A stretch of 64,000 bases of DNA, taken from assembly GCA_002167855.2 (NCBI GenBank), contig NHBG02000020.1:279117-343116 (forward strand), read 5' to 3'. Under the pieces are notes generated by a model. It did no database searches, had not been told where the DNA came from, and saw nothing but the letters and a program-made list of their open reading frames with translations. The DNA is from Gammaproteobacteria bacterium TMED1 (GTDB taxonomy: Bacteria; Pseudomonadota; Gammaproteobacteria; Pseudomonadales; Azotimanducaceae). Below are positions 1 to 7,587 of the stretch, one piece after another (positions within the stretch are counted from its first letter, which is position 1; each line of letters begins with the position of its first letter). Made by a program: the position numbers and the translations under genes.

Positions 1-149
1 AGTCCGATGTGCTTAAAGTCATCAGCCGTATTCGCTACTACTATTAGTTTTTCAGGTGCAAGTATTTGCGATAAGCCAAGTACCAACTTGGCTCCTCCAA
101 CACCACCAGATAAAGCGAGATATTCAACATTATCAAGATTCTTTTCCAT
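1..149 (-). CDS. cofD: 2-phospho-L-lactate transferase CofD, N-terminal part (partial)
   Basis: The first 149 bases, read leftward, encode the start of a protein that runs off the window edge; about 49 codons are visible. The family transfers a phospholactyl-type moiety from a GDP-activated donor onto the deazaflavin Fo, giving dehydro-F420-0 or F420-0. The visible part has the family's N-terminal nucleotide-binding glycine loop (LSGGVGGAKLVLGL, residues 13-26) followed by the VVANTADDF motif (about residues 37-45) and then HIGL. The ATG at 149-147 lies 7 nt after the cofE stop, so the two genes are almost certainly co-transcribed. Which donor is used (phosphoenolpyruvate, 2-phospholactate or 3-phosphoglycerate) cannot be told from this fragment. 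The assignment rests on the motif and on the next two genes. Confidence 0.85.
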   Translation of the reverse strand, partial: MEKNLDNVEYLALSGGVGGAKLVLGLSQILAPEKLIVVANTADDFKHIG

Positions 150-156
150 AAATGAA

Positions 157-936
157 CTAACGAAAAAGATCCATATGTTTTGGTCGTATTAAAGGCACGA
201 CGCCTCGCTGTGCCTGTTCCTCAGGATCTGAAGGACCATAGCCTCGTACAAGAACTGCAGGGATTTTCTCAATAGTCTGACCCATAACCAATGAGGCACC
301 AGCAGCCATCTCATCTGCAGCCGCCACCCGAGTTACCGCTAACTCTTTACCAAAGAGATCTGTTTTACCAACATAATCTTCGAGAGCCGTGAATCCGGCC
401 ACACCAATTGCCAACCCTAGCGTACCCATTCGCCAGGCTCTTCCCATACTATCGTTTATAATTACTCCTACCTCGATACCAAAACGGTCGCGGATATCAT
501 GACGAATCCTCCTCGCACTGGCATCAGCATCCAAAGGCAGTAATAAACACAAGTCTTCATCATCTCCAGTTTCGTTAGTGATATTTGACTGATCTATACC
601 CGCATTCGCGTGAACAAAGCCAAGACGGTGCTCGACAACAAGCACACCGGGACAAGCGCGAATCACCTCTTTAGATTCATCCAAAATTACTTGCACTTTC
701 CTAGGGTCTTTATCTACTTCCACAGCAATCTGCTTAGCCTCATCTCCAGGGGACACTTTAGTCAAGTCGACATAACGGTTCTCTGCTTTGGATACAATTT
801 TCTGTGCAATTACAATGACATCTTGATTTTCAAAAGTTTCATCCATACGAATAAGACCTTCATCCATAAGACCCACGAGGTCATCGCCAGGTTGTACCAT
901 TGGGATACCACTGATACCAAAGAATCTAAGGTTCAT
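157..936 (-). CDS. cofE: Coenzyme F420:L-glutamate ligase CofE
   Basis: A 259-residue protein of the CofE family (archaeal length about 250). It adds L-glutamate to F420-0 with GTP, forming the gamma-linked polyglutamate tail in the cytoplasm. Visible family marks are the N-terminal PMVQPGDDL segment, VIVIAQKIVSKAE (about residues 41-53), the central HANAGIDQSN motif, and the VIINDSMGRAWRMGT segment that contributes metal and nucleotide contacts. It lacks the C-terminal FMN-binding nitroreductase domain of mycobacterial FbiB, so it is the single-domain type. Its ATG overlaps the last base of the upstream reductase stop codon (TGATG), and cofD follows 7 nt downstream. This makes a compact F420 operon. 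F420 genes are not typical of gammaproteobacteria, so acquisition by transfer is likely (inference). Confidence 0.9.
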   Translation of the reverse strand: MNLRFFGISGIPMVQPGDDLVGLMDEGLIRMDETFENQDVIVIAQKIVSKAENRYVDLTKVSPGDEAKQIAVEVDKDPRKVQVILDESKEVIRACPGVLVVEHRLGFVHANAGIDQSNITNETGDDEDLCLLLPLDADASARRIRHDIRDRFGIEVGVIINDSMGRAWRMGTLGLAIGVAGFTALEDYVGKTDLFGKELAVTRVAAADEMAAGASLVMGQTIEKIPAVLVRGYGPSDPEEQAQRGVVPLIRPKHMDLFR

Positions 937-1622
937 CAGTCTATGGAGGGCTTACCAGTAATGGTAATACCAGAACCATTAATTTTATGATGTCGATTGA
1001 TGGTAATAAGTACAGAGGTAAGGGCTTCTGTCGCAACCGAATTTGCCAACGGACCTGCGTGCCAACCCTTTAATCCTAGATCCTCTATCAAACGAATAAC
1101 AACCTCTCTAGCAGATCTCTTGTCGCCAGTTACAAGAACATCACAAGCAAAATGATGATCCTCTTTCAGATGCTGAGCACCAACGTTTTGAAAAGCAGAT
1201 ACAACCTGAACCTCCTCGCCAACAAATGCTTGCGCAGCTTGAGCTGCGGATCCGCTTTCAGGCAATTGAACAGTACCGACCCTTGGAGGAACAAGAGGTA
1301 CCGTTACATCAATTAATATTTTTCCTTTCAGCGCTAATTTTACAGTTGACAAGGTACTGATCTGATGTTCGAAGGGGACCGTCAACACTACCAGATCAGC
1401 ATTGGAGGCTGCATCCACGTTCTCATGACCGGAAACATTTAAGTCTGGAAATTCCTCAAGCAAACTTTCAGCCGCGGCTTTGCCTTTATGCTCGGTTCGA
1501 GATCCAATTAGAACCTGGTAACCCGCGCGTGACCAACGCCTCGCAAGCCCTCCACCTAAATCCCCGGATCCCCCAAGGATTGCAATAGACTCTACTTTGC
1601 TCTGTGACGAAATATTTGCCAT
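936..1622 (-). CDS. npdG: F420-dependent NADP(+) reductase (Fno/NpdG family)
   Basis: A 228-residue Rossmann protein. The family transfers hydride between F420H2 and NADP+, linking the F420 pool to NADPH. The N-terminal nucleotide-binding loop ILGGSGDLGGGLARRW (about residues 14-29) and the following GSRTEHKG, which suits the 2'-phosphate of NADP, are as in archaeal Fno and actinobacterial NpdG. The middle has VVLTVPFEHQ and the C-terminal third has GWHAGPLANSVATEALTSVL, both typical of the family. It is first in the operon with cofE (1-nt overlap) and cofD. A GAGG Shine-Dalgarno sits upstream of ATG 1622. The context suggests NADPH is used to reduce F420 for enzymes encoded elsewhere, or the reverse. 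Confidence 0.85.
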   Translation of the reverse strand: MANISSQSKVESIAILGGSGDLGGGLARRWSRAGYQVLIGSRTEHKGKAAAESLLEEFPDLNVSGHENVDAASNADLVVLTVPFEHQISTLSTVKLALKGKILIDVTVPLVPPRVGTVQLPESGSAAQAAQAFVGEEVQVVSAFQNVGAQHLKEDHHFACDVLVTGDKRSAREVVIRLIEDLGLKGWHAGPLANSVATEALTSVLITINRHHKINGSGITITGKPSID

Positions 1623-1700
1623 TAAATTTACCTCAGAAAATAGCCGTTGATTATTCCTGAATCAGTGAAGTCAAACAATAGAATACTATCCAACACTCAA

Positions 1701-2294
1701 TTAATTAAATCGCCGATCAATTTCGTTATGGATCAAGGTAATGCACTGTGATGTATGCAAAGTAACTGGTCCTAAAGATAGAAGCTTAGCACCTAGCCTC
1801 CTCAAAAATTTCCGCGTATTGCGTTCCATGGGAATATGATCAGTCATAATAAATAGCAGGTTTTCTAATCGTGGCTCTAAACGAATGTCGCTTCCGCCCG
1901 GTTCTAGCATCGCTAGCGCTCCACGATGACCACGAACAAGCTTTTCAAAGCTAGCAGCCCTTAAATTGACTCCATCGATAAAAGAAGCCACTTCATCCTT
2001 CTTTAACCCCCTTCCGAAAGCCAAAGCCTCGGCTAAAAACTCCAAGATTTCTGGTTCTCGCCATCCGGAGAGACTACCAAGATTAGATCCATCGATCTCT
2101 ATAGCTCGAGAATAGTCAGCAGACTTTTCCAGAACTAGCGTAAGTTTAGTATCAGATCGGTGACCCTTCGAGATCAATAGAGTTTGCTTTATTACATCAG
2201 CAAGATACTCTGCGTGCCCCATGGAGCCAATTGAAGACAAAAATTTTTTTGGATCAACTGGCAAACCCTTCGCTCTTATTAAAAATTCCCTCAT
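1701..2294 (-). CDS. trmY: TrmY-like tRNA pseudouridine(54) N1-methyltransferase
   Basis: A 197-residue SPOUT-class protein resembling TrmY (COG1901), which in archaea methylates N1 of pseudouridine 54 in tRNA using S-adenosylmethionine. Typical features are the MREFLIRAKG start, HAEYLADVIKQTLLISKG (helix carrying the first substrate contacts), the LSGWREPEILEFLAEAL region, and the C-terminal knot with FIMTDHIPM, LGAKLLSLGPVTLHTSQCI and TLIHNEIDRRF. The family is mainly archaeal. I recall sporadic gammaproteobacterial homologues (for example in Vibrio and Shewanella) annotated as putative pseudouridine methyltransferases, so the tRNA target here is an inference. It stands alone, 78 nt upstream of the F420 operon on the same strand, and may be co-transcribed with it. 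Confidence 0.8.
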   Translation of the reverse strand: MREFLIRAKGLPVDPKKFLSSIGSMGHAEYLADVIKQTLLISKGHRSDTKLTLVLEKSADYSRAIEIDGSNLGSLSGWREPEILEFLAEALAFGRGLKKDEVASFIDGVNLRAASFEKLVRGHRGALAMLEPGGSDIRLEPRLENLLFIMTDHIPMERNTRKFLRRLGAKLLSLGPVTLHTSQCITLIHNEIDRRFN

Positions 2295-2881
2295 TGTCGT
2301 CGCCCGACCTAAAATTTTAGAACCATTTTCATCGTTCTACACTTTATCAAAGAGCAAGAAATTCGTGCACTACCCCGAGCAAACTGCAAAAATACTTCCC
2401 CGCCACCCTATAACAGGTCTCATAGTAATCACTAACTTACCTTATCTCAGATCTTTTCCACAATTTCTGTGGATAACTCTGGTGATAACTAACAGAAATA
2501 GTGTCTGAAGCCCCAGAAATTAGCCTTTTCACCGATTGATCACTTTTTGTACAACTTGTTTAATTTCCATATTTTTCAATAACTTACGATAATAAAAAAA
2601 CGTAGCCAAAATTATATAAGAGTGGAGGAATAGAGTCGCGAACTGACCCCATTAAATGTGCATAAGTATGGAGTAAAAACCTAATTTACCCACCAAAAAA
2701 AGTTGAAAATAGTTTTAATGATATGATTTTCTCGACATCTGACCCTTTTTCTTTACCAAAAAACCCCTGAAAAACAGCGGCGTCCAGTCAAATAGCTACT
2801 CAAATTTGTAAATCCACAAACTCAAATTCTCTGATCTACCAGGATAGTTTTTTTATCCCAGTACAATACAATTAACAATTT
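2295..2881. other. 587-bp AT-rich intergenic gap
   Basis: No convincing gene is visible on either strand. Plus-strand frames here are short and lack a credible start. The gap carries an inverted pair of DnaA-box-like nonamers (2454-2477), a weaker TGGTGATAA just to the right, and long A/T runs between about 2540 and 2720. It probably contains the trmY promoter on the minus strand. Confidence 0.5.
2454..2477. repeat. Inverted pair of DnaA-box-like nonamers
   Basis: TTTTCCACA (2454-2462) and TGTGGATAA (2469-2477, which is TTATCCACA on the other strand) face each other across 6 bp, forming a 9-bp imperfect palindrome with one mismatch. TTATCCACA is the high-affinity DnaA consensus. Whether DnaA binds here is not known. 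Confidence 0.5.
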
Positions 2882-3580
2882 CTATCTACTGCGTAGCTCC
2901 CTCAATAATTGGTGAAAATTGTCAAGCCTTTTTGCTTTTCTCAAACCCAATTTCAAACCTTGAAGCGTCTCGGTATTGTTTTTAACCAATCGATTACCAA
3001 GCTTTAGTGCTTCACTCAATACTTCCGAGTCCTCACAACATCGAGTTGCAATACCCAATTGCAGTAATTCACATCCATAAATAGGCTCTCCTTGTAAGGC
3101 CAATTTAAGGCCTAATGCGTGGGAGTATCTTATCCCTAACCAAGCTGTATTTATTGGTGCCATTAGCCCCATATTCACCTCAGAAACATGCAGATATGAA
3201 CTTTCTCCTACAACAAGAAAGTCGCATGCAAAGGCTAACGCTGCCCCACCTGCTATAGCGTATCGCTCAAGTACCCCAATAATTGGTTTTGGACAGAGGA
3301 AGAACTTATTGTGGAGATTAGCCCAGTCTTCCTGGAAGGTCTGGCGCCAGGGAGGTGATGGCTTCTTATTGAAGGCCTCAGTATCGAGTCCTGCAGAAAA
3401 AGCCCCTCCCGCTCCGCGGAGAATAATTACTACACAAGAGCTATCAGCTATCAAAGTCTGAAGTGCAGAGTGCAAATCATTAACAAAGGGACCAGTAAGA
3501 GCATTACGCTTTTCTGGCCGGTTCAAGATAATTTCTCCGATCCCATGATTAATAGAGGTTAAAACAAATTTCTTAGCCAT
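2882..3580 (-). CDS. Enoyl-CoA hydratase/isomerase (crotonase) family protein
   Basis: A 232-residue crotonase-fold protein, slightly short for the family (about 255). The two oxyanion-hole segments are visible: FSAGLD (residues 61-66) and AIAGGAAL (residues 108-115), followed by ACDF. Of the two glutamates needed for hydration in classical enoyl-CoA hydratase, the first position is Ala114, while the second appears kept as Glu134 (SEVNMGL). That pattern points to an isomerase or another crotonase reaction on an acyl-CoA rather than a hydratase. The substrate cannot be named. It is divergent from the acyl-CoA synthetase at 3673 across a 92-bp shared promoter region, which fits a joint role in fatty-acid or related acyl-CoA metabolism. 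Confidence 0.75.
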   Translation of the reverse strand: MAKKFVLTSINHGIGEIILNRPEKRNALTGPFVNDLHSALQTLIADSSCVVIILRGAGGAFSAGLDTEAFNKKPSPPWRQTFQEDWANLHNKFFLCPKPIIGVLERYAIAGGAALAFACDFLVVGESSYLHVSEVNMGLMAPINTAWLGIRYSHALGLKLALQGEPIYGCELLQLGIATRCCEDSEVLSEALKLGNRLVKNNTETLQGLKLGLRKAKRLDNFHQLLRELRSR

Positions 3581-3672
3581 TTTATTATGTCCTATATTTT
3601 GTCGCTTGTTACAAAACCTATGCGGACGTATTATCGAATCATAAAGAATAGATCAAATAACACGGGGAAACG

Positions 3673-5478
3673 ATGGGTTCACTTAACGATATCATTGGCG
3701 ACTTAAAAGTTATCTTAAACAAAGCGACCGCGAAACAACGCTCCGATGATGAGATAATGTCTTTCTCTCTTCTAGTGGAACGTAATGCTCATTCATATCC
3801 CCACGATTCAGCTATTTTATTTGAGGACAAAATCCTTTCTTGGAAAGAATTAAATGAACAATCAAACCGTGTGGCTAACTATTTAAAAAGCTTGGGTATA
3901 AGTTCAGGAGATTGTGTTAGCCTTTTCATGCAGAATCGGATTGAATTCGTCGTAAACGTAGTCGCAATCTGCAAACTTGGTGCCATTGCTGGCTTAATTA
4001 ATACCAATCTAACCAAGCAACCATTAATTCATTGCATTAATCTTGTGAATTCGAAAAAGTGTATATTCGGCACGGAATTATCTGATGCGCTTGAAGAAGT
4101 GCTAGCCCACCTTAAGTTGAAAGATAGACTTGATTACTTGTGCGTATCTGATAATGAAGAATCTGAAATTCCTGAATGGGCAACGGAACTCAACTCTGGG
4201 GACCCGTCTATGGACGGAACAACCCCCCCTGAGATTAATAAAGTCACGTTAGGTCATGTGGCCTTCTATATATTTACTTCTGGAACAACAGGCCTACCGA
4301 AAGCAGCGGTAGTGCCCAACAGGAGAATATTTACCGGAGCAGAGCTCTCACATAAAGCTTTATTAAGGTTAAGTCATAAAGATCGAATATATAATTGTTT
4401 ACCCCTTTACCATGGTACAGGGCTAATACTTGGGTTAGCGGCAGCATTTAATGCTGGAGCTGGAAGTGTTATTCGAAGACGATTATCTATAACAGTATTC
4501 TGGGATGAAATACGAAAGTTCCATTGCACTAGCTTCATATATATCGGAGAGTTTATTCGCTATCTAGTTTCCCAAGCGCCTCAAAAAAATGATGGAGAAA
4601 ACCCCATTCGCAGCATAGTGGGTAACGGCCTGCGGCCAGATATCTGGTTAGAATTTAAGGAGCGTTTCAACATAGAGCGAATCGGAGAGTTTTATGCGGC
4701 TAGCGAGGGGAATGGCGGTTTCGCAAATGTTTTTAATAAAGAATGTACAGTGGGTCTTGGTATTTCTCCAATGAAAATTGTCGCTTATGATGTCGCGAAA
4801 GAAGCTATCGTTAGAAACCAAGATGGTTGTTGTATCGAAGTAGAGCAGGGCGAAACAGGATTATTGTTAATTGAGGTTACCGAAAAATCAAAATTTGATG
4901 GTTATACGGAAAAAGCAGATACTGATAAAAAAATTCTTGAGGATTGTTTTGTAATTGGAGATAAATACTTCAACACAGGTGATCTCATGAAAACCGTGGA
5001 TGTAGGCTTCGCCTACGGACAAATTCATTATCAGTTTGTAGACCGCATAGGCGATACTTTCCGCTGGAAGAGCGAGAATGTTTCAACCAATGAAGTAGGT
5101 GAAATCATCAATAAATATAGCGAGATACTTTACACAAATGTGTATGGTATAGAAATTCCAGGTACCGATGGTCGAGCAGGAATGGCTGCTATTGTTTTTA
5201 AAAATAGCGCAGGCAGTGAGCAAATAGATCTCAGCAGCCTGTCAATTTATATGAACGAAAACCTGCCCGGATATGCAAGGCCATTATTCATTCGCATCCT
5301 TCAAGAATTACCAACGACAACAACGCATAAGTTACAAAAAAATGAATTAAGAGAGCAATCTTTCCACCTTGAAGAGGTAAAAGAAGAGTTACTTGTTAGA
5401 GATCCTTCGACGGGTAATTATCAAAAATTAGATAGTGACTTTTACGACCGCGTAATGCGTCGCGAGGTAGCTTTCTAA
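3673..5478 (+). CDS. Long-chain acyl-CoA synthetase, FATP-like (ANL superfamily)
   Basis: A 601-residue AMP-forming acyl-CoA synthetase. It activates a carboxylic acid to an acyl-adenylate and then to acyl-CoA. The P-loop-like motif YIFTSGTTGLPKAA is at about residues 197-210. EFYAASEGN supplies the adenine-site aromatic residue, YFNTGDLM holds the ribose-binding aspartate, and FVDRIGDTFRWKSENVST is the hinge motif. The wording of these motifs (ASEGN, DTFRWKGENVST-type) is that of fatty-acid transport protein / very-long-chain synthetases (FadD6-like) rather than E. coli FadD. The catalytic C-terminal lysine is likely in THKLQKNEL. A GGGGA element precedes the ATG. It is divergent from the crotonase gene. 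The exact chain length used is unknown. Confidence 0.85.
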   Translation: MGSLNDIIGDLKVILNKATAKQRSDDEIMSFSLLVERNAHSYPHDSAILFEDKILSWKELNEQSNRVANYLKSLGISSGDCVSLFMQNRIEFVVNVVAICKLGAIAGLINTNLTKQPLIHCINLVNSKKCIFGTELSDALEEVLAHLKLKDRLDYLCVSDNEESEIPEWATELNSGDPSMDGTTPPEINKVTLGHVAFYIFTSGTTGLPKAAVVPNRRIFTGAELSHKALLRLSHKDRIYNCLPLYHGTGLILGLAAAFNAGAGSVIRRRLSITVFWDEIRKFHCTSFIYIGEFIRYLVSQAPQKNDGENPIRSIVGNGLRPDIWLEFKERFNIERIGEFYAASEGNGGFANVFNKECTVGLGISPMKIVAYDVAKEAIVRNQDGCCIEVEQGETGLLLIEVTEKSKFDGYTEKADTDKKILEDCFVIGDKYFNTGDLMKTVDVGFAYGQIHYQFVDRIGDTFRWKSENVSTNEVGEIINKYSEILYTNVYGIEIPGTDGRAGMAAIVFKNSAGSEQIDLSSLSIYMNENLPGYARPLFIRILQELPTTTTHKLQKNELREQSFHLEEVKEELLVRDPSTGNYQKLDSDFYDRVMRREVAF

Positions 5479-5647
5479 GGAAAGGTTAAACCAAAACTTT
5501 TCCTTTCTAACACCTTTCGAGAGTGAAGCGGGTCAAAATGAAACTATGGCAGGCCATTATTAAATTCATAGAGCTTCAATTACTCCAGTGCAGCGTGGTC
5601 ATTAGACCCAGATCAGTTAGCAAGCGAATTTACTGTGGGGCAAACGA

Positions 5648-6718
5648 ATGAAGCAGGCTCTTCTTTACCTAATGCTTTTATTTCAGACCAACACGCTACT
5701 CGCCAATTATTTCTCACCAGCAAAACCACTCCATTCCGCCTCTATTGTTGACGATAAAAAACTTGTCACGATTGCTTTTGGATCTTGTTTTGATCAACGC
5801 AATGAAGATAAGATTTTTCGGATTATCAGGGAGGCAAACCCAGACCTCGTTCTTTTGCTGGGCGACAATGTTTATCCCGACAGCGAGGAGTATGATCCTA
5901 ATCTGAAATCTCTTCGAGAGGCTTACTGGAAGCTGGGTAGATCCCCCGAGTTCAGCAAGTTACGAGAGCGAACACCCATCATGAGTATTTGGGATGATCA
6001 CGACTACGGCCTGAATGACGCGGGTGGTGATTGGCCCCTCAAAAAGAATTCTGAGAAACTTTTCGAATATATATGGATTCCGGAAGATGATGTACGCAGA
6101 ACTAGAGATGGAATTTACTTTGCAAAAACGATAGGACCTAAAAACAGTAGAGTACAACTAATCTTTCTAGACACGCGATTTTTTCGATCATCGCTGTTAC
6201 GTGCAAAGGGTAATGCTAACGAAAAGTATCAACAGGATCATTCAGTATATAAAACTATGCTCGGACACGCACAATGGTCCTGGCTTCAGAAAGTATTGAA
6301 GGAGTCGGCCCAGATCCGTCTGATTGTATCCTCCATACAAGTAATTGCAGATGGCCATGGATGGGAGGCTTGGCGAACACTACCTAATGAAAGAGAGCGC
6401 CTTTTTAAGCTGCTGAATAAGAGCGAGGCAGAAAACATATTTATAGTATCAGGAGATAGGCACTCAGCGGCAATCTATCAGCGTAAAGATGCAACAATAA
6501 ACCCTCTCTGGGAGATAACATCGTCATCCCTCAATAAACCATTAACCGGACTAGTAGCTGTTCGTAAAGAGGAACCTGGTCCGTTCCGTATCGGAGATAG
6601 TTATTATGGTGCGAACTTTGGCATTATACACTTTGATTGGCTTGCCCTAGAGGTAAGCCTATCCATCCACAATTCGGAAGGAGAACCTGTAAGGCAGAAA
6701 GTAGTTAAATTGAGGTAA
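5648..6718 (+). CDS. PhoD-like metallophosphatase (alkaline phosphatase D family), exported
   Basis: A 356-residue protein with an N-terminal signal peptide (hydrophobic residues 4-19, ending LLAN). The body matches the PhoD-like metallophosphatase family: FGSCFDQRNEDKIF near the start of the domain, VLLLGDNVYPD (metal-binding Asp and Asn), IWDDHDYGLND (family WDDHDYG motif), LIFLDTRFFR, and the late VSGDRHSAAIY segment with metal-binding His. These proteins act in the periplasm or outside and cleave phosphomonoesters or phosphodiesters, using Ca/Fe or Mn according to subtype. The substrate here is unknown. It lacks the N-terminal Ig-like domain of Bacillus PhoD, so it is the shorter type. 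The next gene follows 57 nt downstream on the same strand. Confidence 0.85.
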   Translation: MKQALLYLMLLFQTNTLLANYFSPAKPLHSASIVDDKKLVTIAFGSCFDQRNEDKIFRIIREANPDLVLLLGDNVYPDSEEYDPNLKSLREAYWKLGRSPEFSKLRERTPIMSIWDDHDYGLNDAGGDWPLKKNSEKLFEYIWIPEDDVRRTRDGIYFAKTIGPKNSRVQLIFLDTRFFRSSLLRAKGNANEKYQQDHSVYKTMLGHAQWSWLQKVLKESAQIRLIVSSIQVIADGHGWEAWRTLPNERERLFKLLNKSEAENIFIVSGDRHSAAIYQRKDATINPLWEITSSSLNKPLTGLVAVRKEEPGPFRIGDSYYGANFGIIHFDWLALEVSLSIHNSEGEPVRQKVVKLR

Positions 6719-6775
6719 TAATTAATGCTTCTTATGATTGCTGTTAGGTTTTAAATTAGATAAATTGAAAGAGCA

Positions 6776-7471
6776 ATGAAGAGAGAAGCGAAATTCTTAA
6801 AGCAACAGAAAATTTTTGTTGGAGGGCTAGCGACTGGCCTAGTCATCCTCTTTGTTTACCTGTTGATAATAATAGCCAAAGATATTCCTGCAGGTAAATT
6901 CACACCCAACATACATTATATCGAACTTGATAAGCCTTATCAGACCCGAGGAAATAAAATAGAGGTAGTGGAGTTTTTTTCTTACGCTTGCATCGTCTGT
7001 TATCGTTTTGATCCACTAATCAATGTGTGGGCAAAAGAGAATGAGAACATTATAAGGTTCCGCAGATCGCCCCTTTCAGGAAATGAGACCTGGAGACGAA
7101 TGGCTCAACATTATTATGCATTGGAGAGATTAGATGCGTTAGAGGATAAACATGAACATTTTTTTTATGCAGTGCATGAAAAGAAATTAAACATAAGTTC
7201 ACCAGCACGCTTAATGAAATGGACTAGAGAAGAATCTATAATTGGTTATGAGCAAGCTGTCGATTCAAATTTTGTTAAAAGCAGGGTGACATCTGCAGAT
7301 CAACTTGCCAGACGTTTGAAAATAGCTAGTGTGCCCGCTCTTCTTGTCAATGGCAGATATGTCATAAAGATAAGTGATAAAGTCGGAACATCAAGAATGC
7401 TAGAAATATTAGACTTCCTAGTAAGAAAGGACCTTAATCTGACACCTAGCTTACAGTCATCGTTAAATTAA
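6776..7471 (+). CDS. Membrane-anchored DsbA-like thiol:disulfide protein
   Basis: A 231-residue protein with one N-terminal transmembrane segment (about residues 14-34) and a thioredoxin/DsbA-type periplasmic domain. After VVEFFSYAC comes a C72-I-V-C75 active site, and a cis-proline loop SVPALLVNGRY is near residue 185, as in DsbA. Canonical DsbA has CPHC. The CIVC dipeptide is unusual and should change the redox potential. The helical insert between the two halves (RMAQHYYALERL and following) is that of DsbA. It is probably an oxidase or isomerase of envelope proteins, anchored in the inner membrane. No DsbB or DsbD lies next to it. It follows the PhoD-like gene but a shared transcript is uncertain. 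Confidence 0.8.
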   Translation: MKREAKFLKQQKIFVGGLATGLVILFVYLLIIIAKDIPAGKFTPNIHYIELDKPYQTRGNKIEVVEFFSYACIVCYRFDPLINVWAKENENIIRFRRSPLSGNETWRRMAQHYYALERLDALEDKHEHFFYAVHEKKLNISSPARLMKWTREESIIGYEQAVDSNFVKSRVTSADQLARRLKIASVPALLVNGRYVIKISDKVGTSRMLEILDFLVRKDLNLTPSLQSSLN

Positions 7472-7587
7472 ACTATTACTACTCATAATCAAGCAATGTT
7501 CATGTTGACAGATATAATCTTGATGGCGTGACGCGTTGGTGACATACCGCTCAATGTACATCCATAAGAATTCGATCTCAGATCATT

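Noticed and set aside
2221..2508. Plus-strand open frame of 95 codons overlapping the start of trmY
   Set aside because: It overlaps trmY on the opposite strand, has no ribosome site, and its product has no recognisable pattern.
2454..2640. Chromosomal origin of replication
   Set aside because: Only two good DnaA boxes, no dnaA, dnaN, rpmH or mnmG nearby, and genes on both sides run the same way. It is kept only as a finding to check.
5479..5512. Intrinsic terminator after the acyl-CoA synthetase gene
   Set aside because: GGAAAGG and CTTTTCC can pair but only with a bulge and a large loop, and no T-run follows.
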